A program made the translations under genes and the position numbers. From Sphingopyxis sp. (lineage in GTDB: Bacteria; Pseudomonadota; Alphaproteobacteria; Sphingomonadales; Sphingomonadaceae), in NCBI GenBank assembly GCA_017745175.1, contig JAGHZY010000021.1, forward strand, positions 1-64,000: DNA of 64,000 nt. Direction: 5' to 3'. The notes under the pieces are model-generated. The model was not told where the DNA came from. It saw only the letters and a list, made by a program, of their open reading frames with translations, and searched no databases. This document shows positions 1-8,277 of this stretch, one piece after another. Position 1 is the first letter of the stretch, and every line of letters begins with the position of its first letter.

Positions 1-1
1 C

Positions 2-1981
2 ATCGGCCTCAACCCGAAGGACGATCGCTGGGGCGCCTATGGCCGCCTGAGTTATGAGGTCGCCGACGGCGTGGAGATCTTCGCCGAAGGCTCGTACAAC
101 CGGCAGGAAGTCTTCTTCAACGCCGGACCCAATCTGGGCTCGGCCACGCTCGATACGAGGGGCTGTACGACCATTCCCGTCCCGACGACCTGCAACGCCT
201 TCGCGCTGCAGACGCTGGGTGCGGCGCGGCTTGCCGGCGTCACCAGCGTCAGCATCACGACCACAGCGGCGGACCTGCCGTTCCGCGGCATCAACAACAA
301 GCGCGAGGTGCAGCGTTACGTTGTCGGTGCCGAGGGTGAATTCGACGCGTTCGGCAAGACGGCGCGCTGGGACGTCTATGGTCAATATGGCCGCTCGGAC
401 CTGCGCGAACAGCTTCGCAACATCATGCATGTTACACGGATGAGAGATGCGACCAACGCGGCCTTCGCGCCGGCAGGCAATGCGGGCGGCTATGCCGCCG
501 GATCGATCCAGTGCCTGATCAACGTCGACGCCGACACCACGAACAACGATCCGAACTGCGTGCCGCTCAATCGCCTCGGCCTCGGCGTCGCCAATCCGGC
601 GGCGATCGATTATGTGCTCGGCGACCCCTATCGCAAGCAGGTGATGGAGCAGTTCGTCACCGGCGCTAATCTGTCGCTGACGCCGTTCGCCACCTGGGCG
701 GGCGACGTCAGCATCGCGATCGGCGCCGAATATCGCAAGGAGAAGATCAGGGGTAGCGTGCCGACCGAGTTCCAGCCACTCGCGACGGTTGACGCCACTG
801 GACGACCGGGTTTCCTGAACCAGTGGTCGGTCGGTAACTATCTGCCGTTCAAGGGCAGCTATAATGTGAAGGAAGCCTATCTGGAGACCGTGGTGCCGCT
901 CGGCCTTGGCCTCGAATTCAACGGCGCCGTGCGCGCGACCGATTATTCGACGTCGGGCTATGTCACCACATGGAAGCTCGGCGCGACCTGGGCCCCGATC
1001 GAGGATATCCGCTTCCGCGTCACGCGGTCGCGTGACATTCGCGCGCCCAATCTGAACGAGCTGTTCCAATCCGGAACCGCCAATAGCGATACGGTGCGCA
1101 ACCCCCTCTTCACACCGGACCTGACGCATGGCCCGGAACGCTGGAGCTATTCGGGCCTTACGACAGGCAACCAGAGCCTGAAGCCGGAAAAAGCAGATTC
1201 ATGGAATATCGGCGCAGTGGTCACGCCGCGTTTCTTGCCCGGCTTTACCGCATCGGTCGACTATTTCCGCATCGATCTCGATGGCGCGATCGATTCGCTC
1301 ACCGCGCAGGAGACGGTCAATCGCTGTTACGAAGGACGGCAGGAATATTGTGATTTCATCACCAATGACCCGATCCGCTCCTTGCCCAATAATCCCTATC
1401 TGCTGATCCGGACCCAACCCTTCAACTTCGCCAGAAAGCTGGTACGCGGCGTCGACTTCGATGCCGCCTATCGCCTGCCGGTCGGTGGTGAAAGCGCCAT
1501 CACGCTGAAGGGGACGGCGACGCGCTATATCGACAGCATAACGGACACCGGCATTACCGGCGTCACGCCGGTGAACGGGGTCGGGGCGGCCGAACTCCAG
1601 AGCAACACGCCGAAATGGATCTTCCGCACCAGCCTCAATTTCGAGACGCCGACCTTCTCGGGCACGGTCGTCGGCCGCGGCGTCAGTTCGGGCAAATACA
1701 GGGCCAACGCGATCGAATGCACGACCGGCTGCCCGGTCTCGACCAGCCAGGCCCCGACCTATGACAATAATCACGTCAAGGGCACCTTCTACGTCGATCT
1801 CAACCTGACACAGAAGGTCAGCGTCAAGAGCGGATCGGAGGCGGAGTTCTTCTTCAACGTTACCAACCTGTTCGACGCCGATCCGTTGCTGCTGCCCGAA
1901 ACCGGCCTCTCCGCGGCCAGCACCTATTCGGACCTGCTGGGCAGATCCTTCCGCATAGGCATCCGCTTCAAGACGAAGTGA
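2..1981 (+). CDS. TonB-dependent receptor, C-terminal part (5' end outside window)
   Basis: The reading frame is open from base 2 and ends at TGA 1979-1981, so only about the last 659 residues are present; the plug domain and signal peptide lie upstream of the window. The visible part is an outer-membrane beta barrel of the TonB-dependent receptor family, which imports large substrates using proton-motive force relayed by TonB. Supporting motifs are SRDIRAPNLNELFQSG, typical of barrel strands in sphingomonad receptors, NVTNLFDADPLLLP near the end, and many alternating aromatic strands. Cysteine pairs (around GCTTIPVPTTC, NRCYEGRQEYC and ECTTGC) suggest disulfide-closed outer loops. A strong terminator follows directly. 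The substrate cannot be told from this part. Confidence 0.93.
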   Translation: MGLNPKDDRWGAYGRLSYEVADGVEIFAEGSYNRQEVFFNAGPNLGSATLDTRGCTTIPVPTTCNAFALQTLGAARLAGVTSVSITTTAADLPFRGINNKREVQRYVVGAEGEFDAFGKTARWDVYGQYGRSDLREQLRNIMHVTRMRDATNAAFAPAGNAGGYAAGSIQCLINVDADTTNNDPNCVPLNRLGLGVANPAAIDYVLGDPYRKQVMEQFVTGANLSLTPFATWAGDVSIAIGAEYRKEKIRGSVPTEFQPLATVDATGRPGFLNQWSVGNYLPFKGSYNVKEAYLETVVPLGLGLEFNGAVRATDYSTSGYVTTWKLGATWAPIEDIRFRVTRSRDIRAPNLNELFQSGTANSDTVRNPLFTPDLTHGPERWSYSGLTTGNQSLKPEKADSWNIGAVVTPRFLPGFTASVDYFRIDLDGAIDSLTAQETVNRCYEGRQEYCDFITNDPIRSLPNNPYLLIRTQPFNFARKLVRGVDFDAAYRLPVGGESAITLKGTATRYIDSITDTGITGVTPVNGVGAAELQSNTPKWIFRTSLNFETPTFSGTVVGRGVSSGKYRANAIECTTGCPVSTSQAPTYDNNHVKGTFYVDLNLTQKVSVKSGSEAEFFFNVTNLFDADPLLLPETGLSAASTYSDLLGRSFRIGIRFKTK

Positions 1982-1999
1982 AGCGCAGACCAACAGGAA

Positions 2000-2027
2000 G
2001 GGAGGGCACCCGCGGCCCTCCCTTTTT
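2000..2027 (+). terminator. Rho-independent terminator after the TonB-dependent receptor
   Basis: The perfect 8-bp stem GGGAGGGC / GCCCTCCC (2000-2007 and 2015-2022) with a 7-nt loop is followed by TTTTT at 2023-2027. It lies 18 nt after the receptor stop codon. The following 2028-2245 stretch holds no recognisable gene; only the Shine-Dalgarno of the next gene is evident. Confidence 0.9.
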
Positions 2028-2245
2028 CCTTGCCTGCCAGAAACGCGTCCTGAACGCCGCCCCCGACGGCGCGACCGTCGAAACAAGGCCGCGTATCGGA
2101 GGCACGGTCTGCGCATAATCGAGCGCATTCTTGACCGCGCCAGCCATCGTCGTGCGGGTGGGCCTCGGCTGCTCGAGGCGACGTTTTCAGGCAATGGCGA
2201 CCACGCCCCGATCGCGCTACGGTGCGGGCCGGAGGAGATCATCCA

Positions 2246-3415
2246 TTGAGTATCGCGAGCATCGCCCTGCCCCGGATCTTTCGCATCGGCGGCGGGGCGT
2301 CGAAAGAATTGCCCGAGGTGCTCGCCAGTCTCGGGCTGTCGCGGCCGCTGATCGTGACGGACTCTTATCTGATGAGCAGCGGGCGCGTCGCCGAACTGAC
2401 CGACGGGTTCGCGGCGGCAACGATCGCGGCGCGGGTGTTCGCCGACACGGTGCCCGACCCGACGGTCGCGTCGGTCGACGCGGGTGTGGCGTTCCTTCTG
2501 GAGGGCGATCACGACTGCGTCGTCGGCTTCGGCGGCGGCAGCCCGCTCGACAGCGCAAAGGCGATCGCGCTGCTCGCCAAATTCGGTGGGACGATGGCCG
2601 ATTACAGGGCGCCGCATGTGCAGGACACGCCGGGGTTGCCGGTGATCGCGATCCCGACAACCGCGGGCACGGGGTCGGAGGCGACGCGCTTCACGATCAT
2701 CACCGACGAGACGACCGACGAGAAGATGCTGTGCCCGGGGCTCGCCTATCTGCCCGTCGCGGCGCTCGTCGATTATGAACTCACCTTTACCAAGCCGGTG
2801 CGGCTGACCGCCGATACGGGGATCGATTCGCTGACGCATGCGATCGAGGCCTATGTGTCGAAGCGCGCGAACCCGTTCAGCGACGGCATGGCGCTGCTCG
2901 CGATGCGCGCGATCGCGCCGAACCTGCGGCGCGTGTGCAGCGACCCGATGGACGCGGCGGCGCGCGAGGCGATGATGCTGGGCGCGACGCAGGCGGGGAT
3001 CGCCTTTTCGAACAGCTCGGTCGCGCTGGTGCACGGGATGAGCCGGCCGATCGGCGCGCATTTCCATGTCCCGCACGGGCTGTCGAACGCGATGCTGCTG
3101 CCCGCTGTGACGGCGTGGTCGGCGCCCACAGCGCTCAACCGCTATGCCGACTGCGCAAGGGCGATGGGGGTGGCCGACGAGGCCGAGGGCGATCAGGCGG
3201 CGGTGGCACGGTTGCTGGGCGAACTGGCAGCGCTCAACCGCGAGCTCGAGGTGCCGGGGCCGGCGGCATGGGGCATCGACGCGGCGCGCTGGAACGCGCT
3301 GGTGCCGACGATGTGCGCGCAGGCGGCGGCGTCGGGATCGCCCGCGAACAATCCGCGCGTGCCCGATGCCGCGGAGATGGCGACGCTTTATGCGCAGGTC
3401 TGGGCGGGAAGCTAG
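2246..3415 (+). CDS. Iron-containing alcohol dehydrogenase (group III)
   Basis: A 389-residue Fe-ADH family protein: NAD(P)-dependent oxidation of an alcohol or reduction of an aldehyde in the cytoplasm. The nucleotide-binding motif GGGSPLDSAKAIAL is at about residues 96-109 and PTTAGTGSEAT at 138-147. The four expected metal ligands are present: Asp194 and His198 (DSLTHAIEAY) and His263 and His277 (LVHG, VPHG), the same spacing as in E. coli FucO. I chose TTG 2246 because GGAGGA (2231-2236) lies 9 nt upstream; the GTG at 2222 precedes that site and would add a poor extension. The next gene starts 4 nt after the stop, so the two may be co-transcribed. The substrate is unknown; lactaldehyde reductase-like or maleylacetate reductase-like roles are both possible. 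Confidence 0.9.
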   Translation: MSIASIALPRIFRIGGGASKELPEVLASLGLSRPLIVTDSYLMSSGRVAELTDGFAAATIAARVFADTVPDPTVASVDAGVAFLLEGDHDCVVGFGGGSPLDSAKAIALLAKFGGTMADYRAPHVQDTPGLPVIAIPTTAGTGSEATRFTIITDETTDEKMLCPGLAYLPVAALVDYELTFTKPVRLTADTGIDSLTHAIEAYVSKRANPFSDGMALLAMRAIAPNLRRVCSDPMDAAAREAMMLGATQAGIAFSNSSVALVHGMSRPIGAHFHVPHGLSNAMLLPAVTAWSAPTALNRYADCARAMGVADEAEGDQAAVARLLGELAALNRELEVPGPAAWGIDAARWNALVPTMCAQAAASGSPANNPRVPDAAEMATLYAQVWAGS

Positions 3416-3418
3416 GCG

Positions 3419-3886
3419 GTGGAAAATATTGCCAACACGCCGTTCTGGAGCTGGATTCCTGCCGACCGGCTTCGGCCTCAGAGCGGGACGTTGGAGCAGC
3501 TTTCCGGATATCCGAACAAGGCGCCCTCTTCGCTTCGGTCAAACGTGACCCTGACCATCGAGAAAGCGTGGTCGCTGCCCATCGCCGAGCTGAGCTGCGA
3601 GCATGTCCGAATGCTGACTTCGCAGAAATTTGGTCTTCAATGGATCGCGCGGCCGGTCGCGGTATTCGTCAGCTTGCACGCAAAGGCAGAAATCACATTC
3701 TTTCCGGGCGACATGACGATGATGGCGCTCAAGGCGTTTGATGAAATTGCAGCAGCCAGTCCGGAAGGCGCGGCGCTAATTCGTAATACGGACTTTTCGT
3801 GGATGGCCGAAGAATATGATTTCAGCGTCGAGTTGATCGATGAAGCGCGGTTACTGGTCGAGAAGATCGGCGCACGACCATTTTGA
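3419..3886 (+). CDS. CdiI_2-like immunity protein, orphan
   Basis: A 155-residue protein starting with GTG, 4 nt after the Fe-ADH stop. From about residue 24 it follows the pattern I know from CdiI_2-type contact-dependent inhibition immunity proteins: a T-LEQL-G start, then a P-ELS-E-VRML segment (residues 52-66), Q-K-GL (68-72), and the FFPGD box (95-99). Such proteins bind and neutralise a partner toxin in the cytoplasm. Its base composition is less GC-rich than the flanking genes, which fits acquired DNA. No CdiA, RHS or other toxin gene is adjacent, so it is either an orphan protecting against neighbours' toxins or a relic. The family call comes from memory of the motif pattern. Confidence 0.6.
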   Translation: MENIANTPFWSWIPADRLRPQSGTLEQLSGYPNKAPSSLRSNVTLTIEKAWSLPIAELSCEHVRMLTSQKFGLQWIARPVAVFVSLHAKAEITFFPGDMTMMALKAFDEIAAASPEGAALIRNTDFSWMAEEYDFSVELIDEARLLVEKIGARPF

Positions 3887-3955
3887 GCAAGGATTCGTCC
3901 CAAGCTCCTATTTTCGTTCATCCTTCCGCAAGCCGCGCCCTGCTTAAGCGCGCTC

Positions 3956-3998
3956 GCCCCGCCTCCCTCTCTCCTACGTCTCATCGAGGAGGCGGGGC
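3956..3998. terminator. Inverted repeat, likely terminator hairpin
   Basis: The arms GCCCCGCCTCC (3956-3966) and GGAGGCGGGGC (3988-3998) form a perfect 11-bp stem with a 21-nt loop, 70 nt after the immunity gene. There is no T-run, so it may instead be a dispersed repeat. Confidence 0.45.
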
Positions 3999-4013
3999 AT
4001 CCCCATAAACCGA

Positions 4014-4042
4014 CGTCACGCCGGACTTGATCCGGGGTGACG
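4014..4042. repeat. REP-like palindrome
   Basis: The imperfect palindrome has arms CGTCACGCCGGA and TCCGGGGTGACG with one mismatch and the centre CTTGA. It matches the common intergenic repeat of sphingomonads of the form CGTCAYSCCGGACTTGATCC. Confidence 0.6.
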
Positions 4043-4065
4043 AAAGGGTTTGCGCGGCCCGGGGC

Positions 4066-4155
4066 TCAGAGTTCCAGCGGCCCGTGCTTCATCTTCGGCA
4101 GCACATGGCGCCCGAAGAGGTTGGCTCCGGCGGCCGCGGCGCTTCTCCTTCGGGA
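4066..4155 (-). pseudogene. C-terminal remnant, probably a flavin monooxygenase
   Basis: On the minus strand an in-frame tail reads LFGRHVLPKMKHGPLEL and then stops at TGA (4066-4068). It resembles the conserved end of luciferase-like (LLM) flavin monooxygenases, but no upstream part of such a gene exists: beyond about 4140 the frame turns into low-complexity Arg/Ala. I read it as the last 20 to 30 codons of a deleted gene. The LLM assignment is from memory and uncertain. Confidence 0.35.
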
Positions 4156-4199
4156 CAGGCTGGCGGTCATTTTCCCCAAGGACAACGACCGCCAGCCTG
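4156..4199 (-). terminator. Hairpin downstream of the ABC transporter gene
   Basis: The perfect 13-bp stem CAGGCTGGCGGTC / GACCGCCAGCCTG (4156-4168 and 4187-4199) has an 18-nt loop and lies 11 nt past the ABC transporter stop on the minus strand. No T-run follows; I infer a terminator or mRNA-stabilising hairpin. Confidence 0.55.
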
Positions 4200-4210
4200 C
4201 CCGCGCGGCC

Positions 4211-6019
4211 TTATGCGTCGATCAGCGCCGGATCCACATCATCCTCGTCGACGATATTGCCCGACTGCCGATCGAACAGCCGGCGATACTGGCCGTCCGG
4301 ATCGGCAAGCAGGGCTTCGTGATCGCCGTCCTCGATCACCCGGCCCTGATCGAACACGAGGATCCGGTCGAGCGTGCGCACCGTCGACAGCCGGTGCGCG
4401 ATGACGATCGCGGTACGGTCCTTCATCAGCCGGTCCATCGCCTGCTGGATCAGCGCCTCGCTTTCCGAATCGAGGCTCGACGTAGCCTCGTCGAGGATCA
4501 GGATCGGCGCATCGGCGAGGAAAGCGCGCGCGAGCGCGACGCGCTGGCGCTCGCCGCCCGACAGCTTGACCCCGCGTTCGCCGACAAGCGTCGCATAGCC
4601 GCGCGGCAGCCGGGCGATGAAGTCGTGCGCGTTGGCGAGCCGCGCTGCCGCCTCGACCTCGGCCCGGCTCGCCTCGGGGCGGGCATAGGCGATATTGTCG
4701 GCGAGGCTGCGGTGGAACAGGATCGGTTCCTGCTGGACGATCGCGATCTGCGCGCGCAGCGACTGCTGCGTCGCGTGCGCGACATCCTGTCCGTCGATCG
4801 TCACCCGGCCCTCGTTTACGTCATAGAGACGCTGGATGAGCTTGACGAAGCTCGTCTTGCCCGATCCCGAATGGCCGACGAGGCCGACGCGTTCGCCGCC
4901 GCGGATCAGCACGTCGAGATGCTCGTAGAGCGGCGTGTCGTGCCCGCCATAACGGAAGGTGACGTCGTCGAAACGCACCTCGCCGGCACCGATGCGGATC
5001 GGCTCGGCGTCCGCGCGGTCCTCGATCCCCAGCGGCTGGTCGTGGAGGTCGACGAGTTCCTCCATCTCGTTCACGGAGCGCTGCAGATGATGGATGTGGA
5101 AGCCGATATCGACGAGATAGCCGTGAACGACGAAATAGCTGGTGAGCACGAAGGTGACGTCGCCGGGCGTCGCGGCGCCGCGCCACCATAGCCACAGCGC
5201 CGCGCCGGTGATCGCACTGCGCACACCCCAGAGGAGCAGGATTTGCGCGCTGCCCGACCAAGTGTAGCGCATCCACGTCCGCCGCGTGCGCTTCGCCCAT
5301 TTGGCGAGCAATGTTTTGACGCGCGCCTCCTCGCGGTCCTCGGCGCCGAACGCCTTGACGACGGCGTTCGAGCCGATCGCGTCGGAGAGGAGGCCGCCGA
5401 GCTTCGTGTCCCACGCATTCGACAGCGTCGCAGCGGGCGACGCCCAACGCGCGGCGAGGGTGACGGTCATCGCGACATAAAGCGCCGCGCCGACCCCCAT
5501 GACGAGCCCGAGCACCGGCCAGTGCCAGCCAAGGAGGAGCATCGTGCCGAAAAGCACGACGACCGACGGCAACAATTGCAACAGCAGCACGTCATTGAGG
5601 GTATCGAACGCCCACATGCCGCGCGTGATCTTGCGCACCGTCGAACCGGCGAAGGCGTTGGCGTGCCAATCGGTCGAGAAACGCTGGACGCGGTGGAAGC
5701 TGCCCTGCGTTACATCGCTCATCATGCGCAGCGTGAAGGGAACCACGCCCGCCCAGGCGAAATGGCGGAGGATCACCATCGCGAGGCCGAGCGCCGCCAT
5801 CGCCGCGAACAGCGCGAGCGCGCCGTCCTGCCGGCTGGCCATAAGCGCGTCGATCAGGCGGCCGGCGTAGAGCGGCACGAAAATCTCGGTAATCGTCGCG
5901 GCGGTGATGAACAGGGCGATGAAGGCGGCGCGTCCGCGCTGCCCGGCCCAGTGGCGGAAAGTGAAGTCGAGGACGCGACGGATCGAATCCGCGCGGCCCT
6001 TTTCGGGTGTCGATGTCAT
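4211..6019 (-). CDS. ABC transporter, fused permease and ATP-binding protein
   Basis: A 602-residue half-transporter of the exporter type, working as a homodimer or with an unlinked partner in the inner membrane. Residues about 25-320 form a six-helix membrane domain. The nucleotide-binding domain holds all expected motifs in order: Walker [11 protein letters not shown]-loop [10 protein letters not shown], signature [14 protein letters not shown], Walker [13 protein letters not shown] and H-loop IAHRLST. The length is normal and the gene looks intact. The acidic tail [15 protein letters not shown] is unusual. The substrate cannot be told; multidrug, lipid or peptide export are all possible. 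It appears to be a single-gene unit ended by the hairpin at 4156-4199. Confidence 0.93.
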   Translation of the reverse strand: MTSTPEKGRADSIRRVLDFTFRHWAGQRGRAAFIALFITAATITEIFVPLYAGRLIDALMASRQDGALALFAAMAALGLAMVILRHFAWAGVVPFTLRMMSDVTQGSFHRVQRFSTDWHANAFAGSTVRKITRGMWAFDTLNDVLLLQLLPSVVVLFGTMLLLGWHWPVLGLVMGVGAALYVAMTVTLAARWASPAATLSNAWDTKLGGLLSDAIGSNAVVKAFGAEDREEARVKTLLAKWAKRTRRTWMRYTWSGSAQILLLWGVRSAITGAALWLWWRGAATPGDVTFVLTSYFVVHGYLVDIGFHIHHLQRSVNEMEELVDLHDQPLGIEDRADAEPIRIGAGEVRFDDVTFRYGGHDTPLYEHLDVLIRGGERVGLVGHSGSGKTSFVKLIQRLYDVNEGRVTIDGQDVAHATQQSLRAQIAIVQQEPILFHRSLADNIAYARPEASRAEVEAAARLANAHDFIARLPRGYATLVGERGVKLSGGERQRVALARAFLADAPILILDEATSSLDSESEALIQQAMDRLMKDRTAIVIAHRLSTVRTLDRILVFDQGRVIEDGDHEALLADPDGQYRRLFDRQSGNIVDEDDVDPALIDA

Positions 6020-6285
6020 ATCATGAACCGGCGCGAAAGCGCCGTCTCCAAAGCGTTATGTCAGGGGGCGATCCGGTCGGAAAACCGGATCACGGAGGCT
6101 TCAGGACCTAGTGGTCGAAGCGCTCGAAGGCTCGAAACCTTCCGGGAGGGCATGCTGTGATCGAAAATTTCATTACGCCCTCCTTTCTTCGCATTGGAAC
6201 GGATCGTCGGTGTAGCGACCTGCCATATGCTTGGCAAGTCTCGACTTTCTTCCGCCCTGCCCCGACCGAACCGCTCCTTCGCCGC

Positions 6286-6354
6286 TCAGTCCTTCGGCGC
6301 TGCGGTCGAGCTGCGCACGATCCGTTCGTGCAGCAGTTGCCGCCGCTCGATCGT
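6286..6354 (-). pseudogene. C-terminal remnant of a LacI-family regulator
   Basis: Directly after the amidohydrolase stop codon, and in the same reading frame, the minus strand continues as RRQLLHERIVRSSTAAPKD before TGA (6286-6288). LacI/GalR regulators typically end in a segment like RQLLPTRLVVRESTAPP, so this is almost surely the last 20-odd codons of such a regulator whose body is gone. The rest of the 6020-6354 gap has no other recognisable coding sequence. Confidence 0.6.
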
Positions 6355-7197
6355 CTAGCGGCCGAACAATTTCCGCGCGTTGCCCGAACGTATCTTTGCG
6401 CGCTCTTCGTCGGTCAGGTCGAGCTTCGCGAAGGCCTCGAGCGTTTTCGGCAGCGAGATTTGCGGGAAGTCCGATGCGATCAGCACATGATCGATCCCGA
6501 CGTTGCGGATCGTCCATACATATTCGGCCTCGATCGGCGAATCCGCGGCGAGGATCACGCCCCCCGAAATGTCGAAATAGACATTGTCGGCAAAGAGATT
6601 TTCGGCGGTGCGCGCGAGCGCGAGGATGTTCCAGAAGCGGAAATTGAGCCCGCCCATATGCGCGAAGACAAATTTCGTCTTCGGCGCGGCGAGCGCGAGA
6701 TTGAACAGTTTCTCGCTGTCACCGGGAAGAATGTTCGCATTGTCCATGACGACCACCATGCCTTTCTCTCCCGCGCGCCTGACGAGCGTCAGCACGCGCG
6801 GATCGGCGGCGTCGAATTTCTGGGTGTGCGGGTGGATCTTGAGGACACGGACGCCGCGCGCGGCAACGCGGTCGACCTCGGCGAGCGCAGCCTCGCCGTC
6901 ATACGGATGGACCGTCGCGATCGCGATCATGTCGGGGTTCTTCGCCGCGAGCGCGATCAACGCGTCGTTGCGCCGGCTGATGTCGGCGGGGTTGCCCGCG
7001 AGCGCCTGGTTCGGGCCGCCGAACCACATCGCGCCGAACGCGGCGACCGGCTGGTTCGCGGCCATGAGCTGCGCCCGATATTCGGCGAGCGACGCCTCGC
7101 CCCGGTGCAGATGGACGTGGGTATCGACGACGGCGTCCTGCGCAAGGACAGGAGGCGCGGCGGCAAGCAGGACGATCGAAAACAGCAGGGTTCGCAT
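6355..7197 (-). CDS. Secreted amidohydrolase (metal-dependent TIM-barrel hydrolase)
   Basis: A 280-residue protein with a signal peptide (MRTLLFSIVLLAAAPPVLAQ), so it should act in the periplasm. The start at 7197 was chosen because of this signal peptide; the frame stays open for 43 more codons upstream without a likely start. Motifs of the amidohydrolase_2 family are present: HxH in VVDTHVHLH, KIHPH mid-protein, FAHMGG, and IASDFPQ, where the Asp is the usual catalytic acid. Enzymes of this class hydrolyse or decarboxylate ring acids, lactones or amides. The stop is followed in frame by a LacI-family tail, showing a rearrangement at its 3' end. The substrate is unknown. Confidence 0.85.
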   Translation of the reverse strand: MRTLLFSIVLLAAAPPVLAQDAVVDTHVHLHRGEASLAEYRAQLMAANQPVAAFGAMWFGGPNQALAGNPADISRRNDALIALAAKNPDMIAIATVHPYDGEAALAEVDRVAARGVRVLKIHPHTQKFDAADPRVLTLVRRAGEKGMVVVMDNANILPGDSEKLFNLALAAPKTKFVFAHMGGLNFRFWNILALARTAENLFADNVYFDISGGVILAADSPIEAEYVWTIRNVGIDHVLIASDFPQISLPKTLEAFAKLDLTDEERAKIRSGNARKLFGR

Positions 7198-7334
7198 GAC
7201 GGCTCCGGGGCGGAAAGGACGGGACGCCCCGACCTGCCACAAAGCCGGCGCGCCGCCAATTACCAAGACGCTGTTACCCGGGCCAAAGACGAATGCCGCC
7301 CCGCCAGCAGAAGGCGAGAGCGGCATCGGCGCGC

Positions 7335-8213
7335 TTATTTACGGACGGTGACCCTGAGGTAGGTCGCCGGGATTTCGGTGCGATCGGCCCCGCCGCGATT
7401 TTCGCGTTCGAACAATTGGTCGAGCTCGGCCTGCAGCTCGTCGCGGCGGCCGCCCTGCTTGGCGGCGGCGAAGGCGTTCATCGTCGGGCCGTAATAGTCG
7501 CGGAAGATCGCGAGGAATTCGCGCGGGCTTCCCGCATGCCGGAAGGTGTAGGTCGCACGCTCGCAGGCGATTTTGTCCTGCGCGATGCCCGCGGCGCCGA
7601 AACGCTCGCGTACCGCCTCTTCCTGTCCCCACGTCACCGGGCTGATGAAGCCCTCGGGCGGCGGCGAGGTGTAGGCGGCAGAGATCCTGAGCACCTGCGC
7701 GATGAGGGTCGGATCACCGGGGATCCAGTTGCCCATCACGATGCGCCCGCCGGGACGCGTGACGCGCACCATCTCGCTTGCCGTGTCGAGCGGCCGCGGC
7801 GCGAACATCGCACCGAAGATGGTAACGACGAGGTCGAAGCTGTCGTCGGCGAGCGCATCGAGACGCGAGGCGTCGCCCTCTTCGAAGCGCAGGTTGACGA
7901 GGCCGGCTTCGCGGGCGCGGACATTGCCCGCCGCCACGAGGTTGGCCGCGATATCGACACCGAGCACATTCGCGCCGCGATAGGCCGAGGGCAGCGCGGT
8001 CGTGCCGTCGCCGCAGCCGAGATCGAGCACATCGAGTCCCGCGCGGACGCCGAGACTCTCGATCAGCTCGTCGCCGCTTTCGCGCATGCACGCCGCGAGA
8101 CGGGTAAAATCCCCCTTCTCCCAAAGCGCCTTGTTCGGGTTCGCGGGCGTTGATAGATTTCCGGTTTGCAGCGCGGCGGGGGCCGTCGTCAGCTTGGTGG
8201 TTTCGAGCGTCAT
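7335..8213 (-). CDS. Class I SAM-dependent methyltransferase
   Basis: A 292-residue cytoplasmic methyltransferase. Motif I is VLDLGCGDGTTALP, followed by the acidic loop VLGVDIAANLV that binds the SAM ribose, then DLVVTIFGAMFAP and a proline-rich post-motif RVTRPGGRIVMGNW. This is the ubiquinone/menaquinone-methyltransferase-like (Methyltransf_11) pattern, but small-molecule substrates vary widely. The start at 8213 (MTLETTK) follows a GGGAGA ribosome-binding site; the frame is open further upstream but without a good site. It is divergent from the regulator at 8278, only 64 nt away, so that regulator may control it. The gap 7198-7334 to the next gene shows nothing notable. Confidence 0.88.
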   Translation of the reverse strand: MTLETTKLTTAPAALQTGNLSTPANPNKALWEKGDFTRLAACMRESGDELIESLGVRAGLDVLDLGCGDGTTALPSAYRGANVLGVDIAANLVAAGNVRAREAGLVNLRFEEGDASRLDALADDSFDLVVTIFGAMFAPRPLDTASEMVRVTRPGGRIVMGNWIPGDPTLIAQVLRISAAYTSPPPEGFISPVTWGQEEAVRERFGAAGIAQDKIACERATYTFRHAGSPREFLAIFRDYYGPTMNAFAAAKQGGRRDELQAELDQLFERENRGGADRTEIPATYLRVTVRK

Positions 8214-8277
8214 GATCGTCTCCCTGATCCGAACCGGGACGGTTCGATGCAACGTTGAATAGGCTTTCCGCGGCTTC

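Noticed and set aside
1199-3076. Long minus-strand open frame of 625 codons over the receptor end and alcohol dehydrogenase
   Set aside because: Arg/His-rich shadow of GC-rich genes, crossing a terminator and two real plus-strand genes; no family motif.
6040-6153. Small minus-strand frame upstream of the ABC transporter start
   Set aside because: No ribosome-binding site and no recognisable features.
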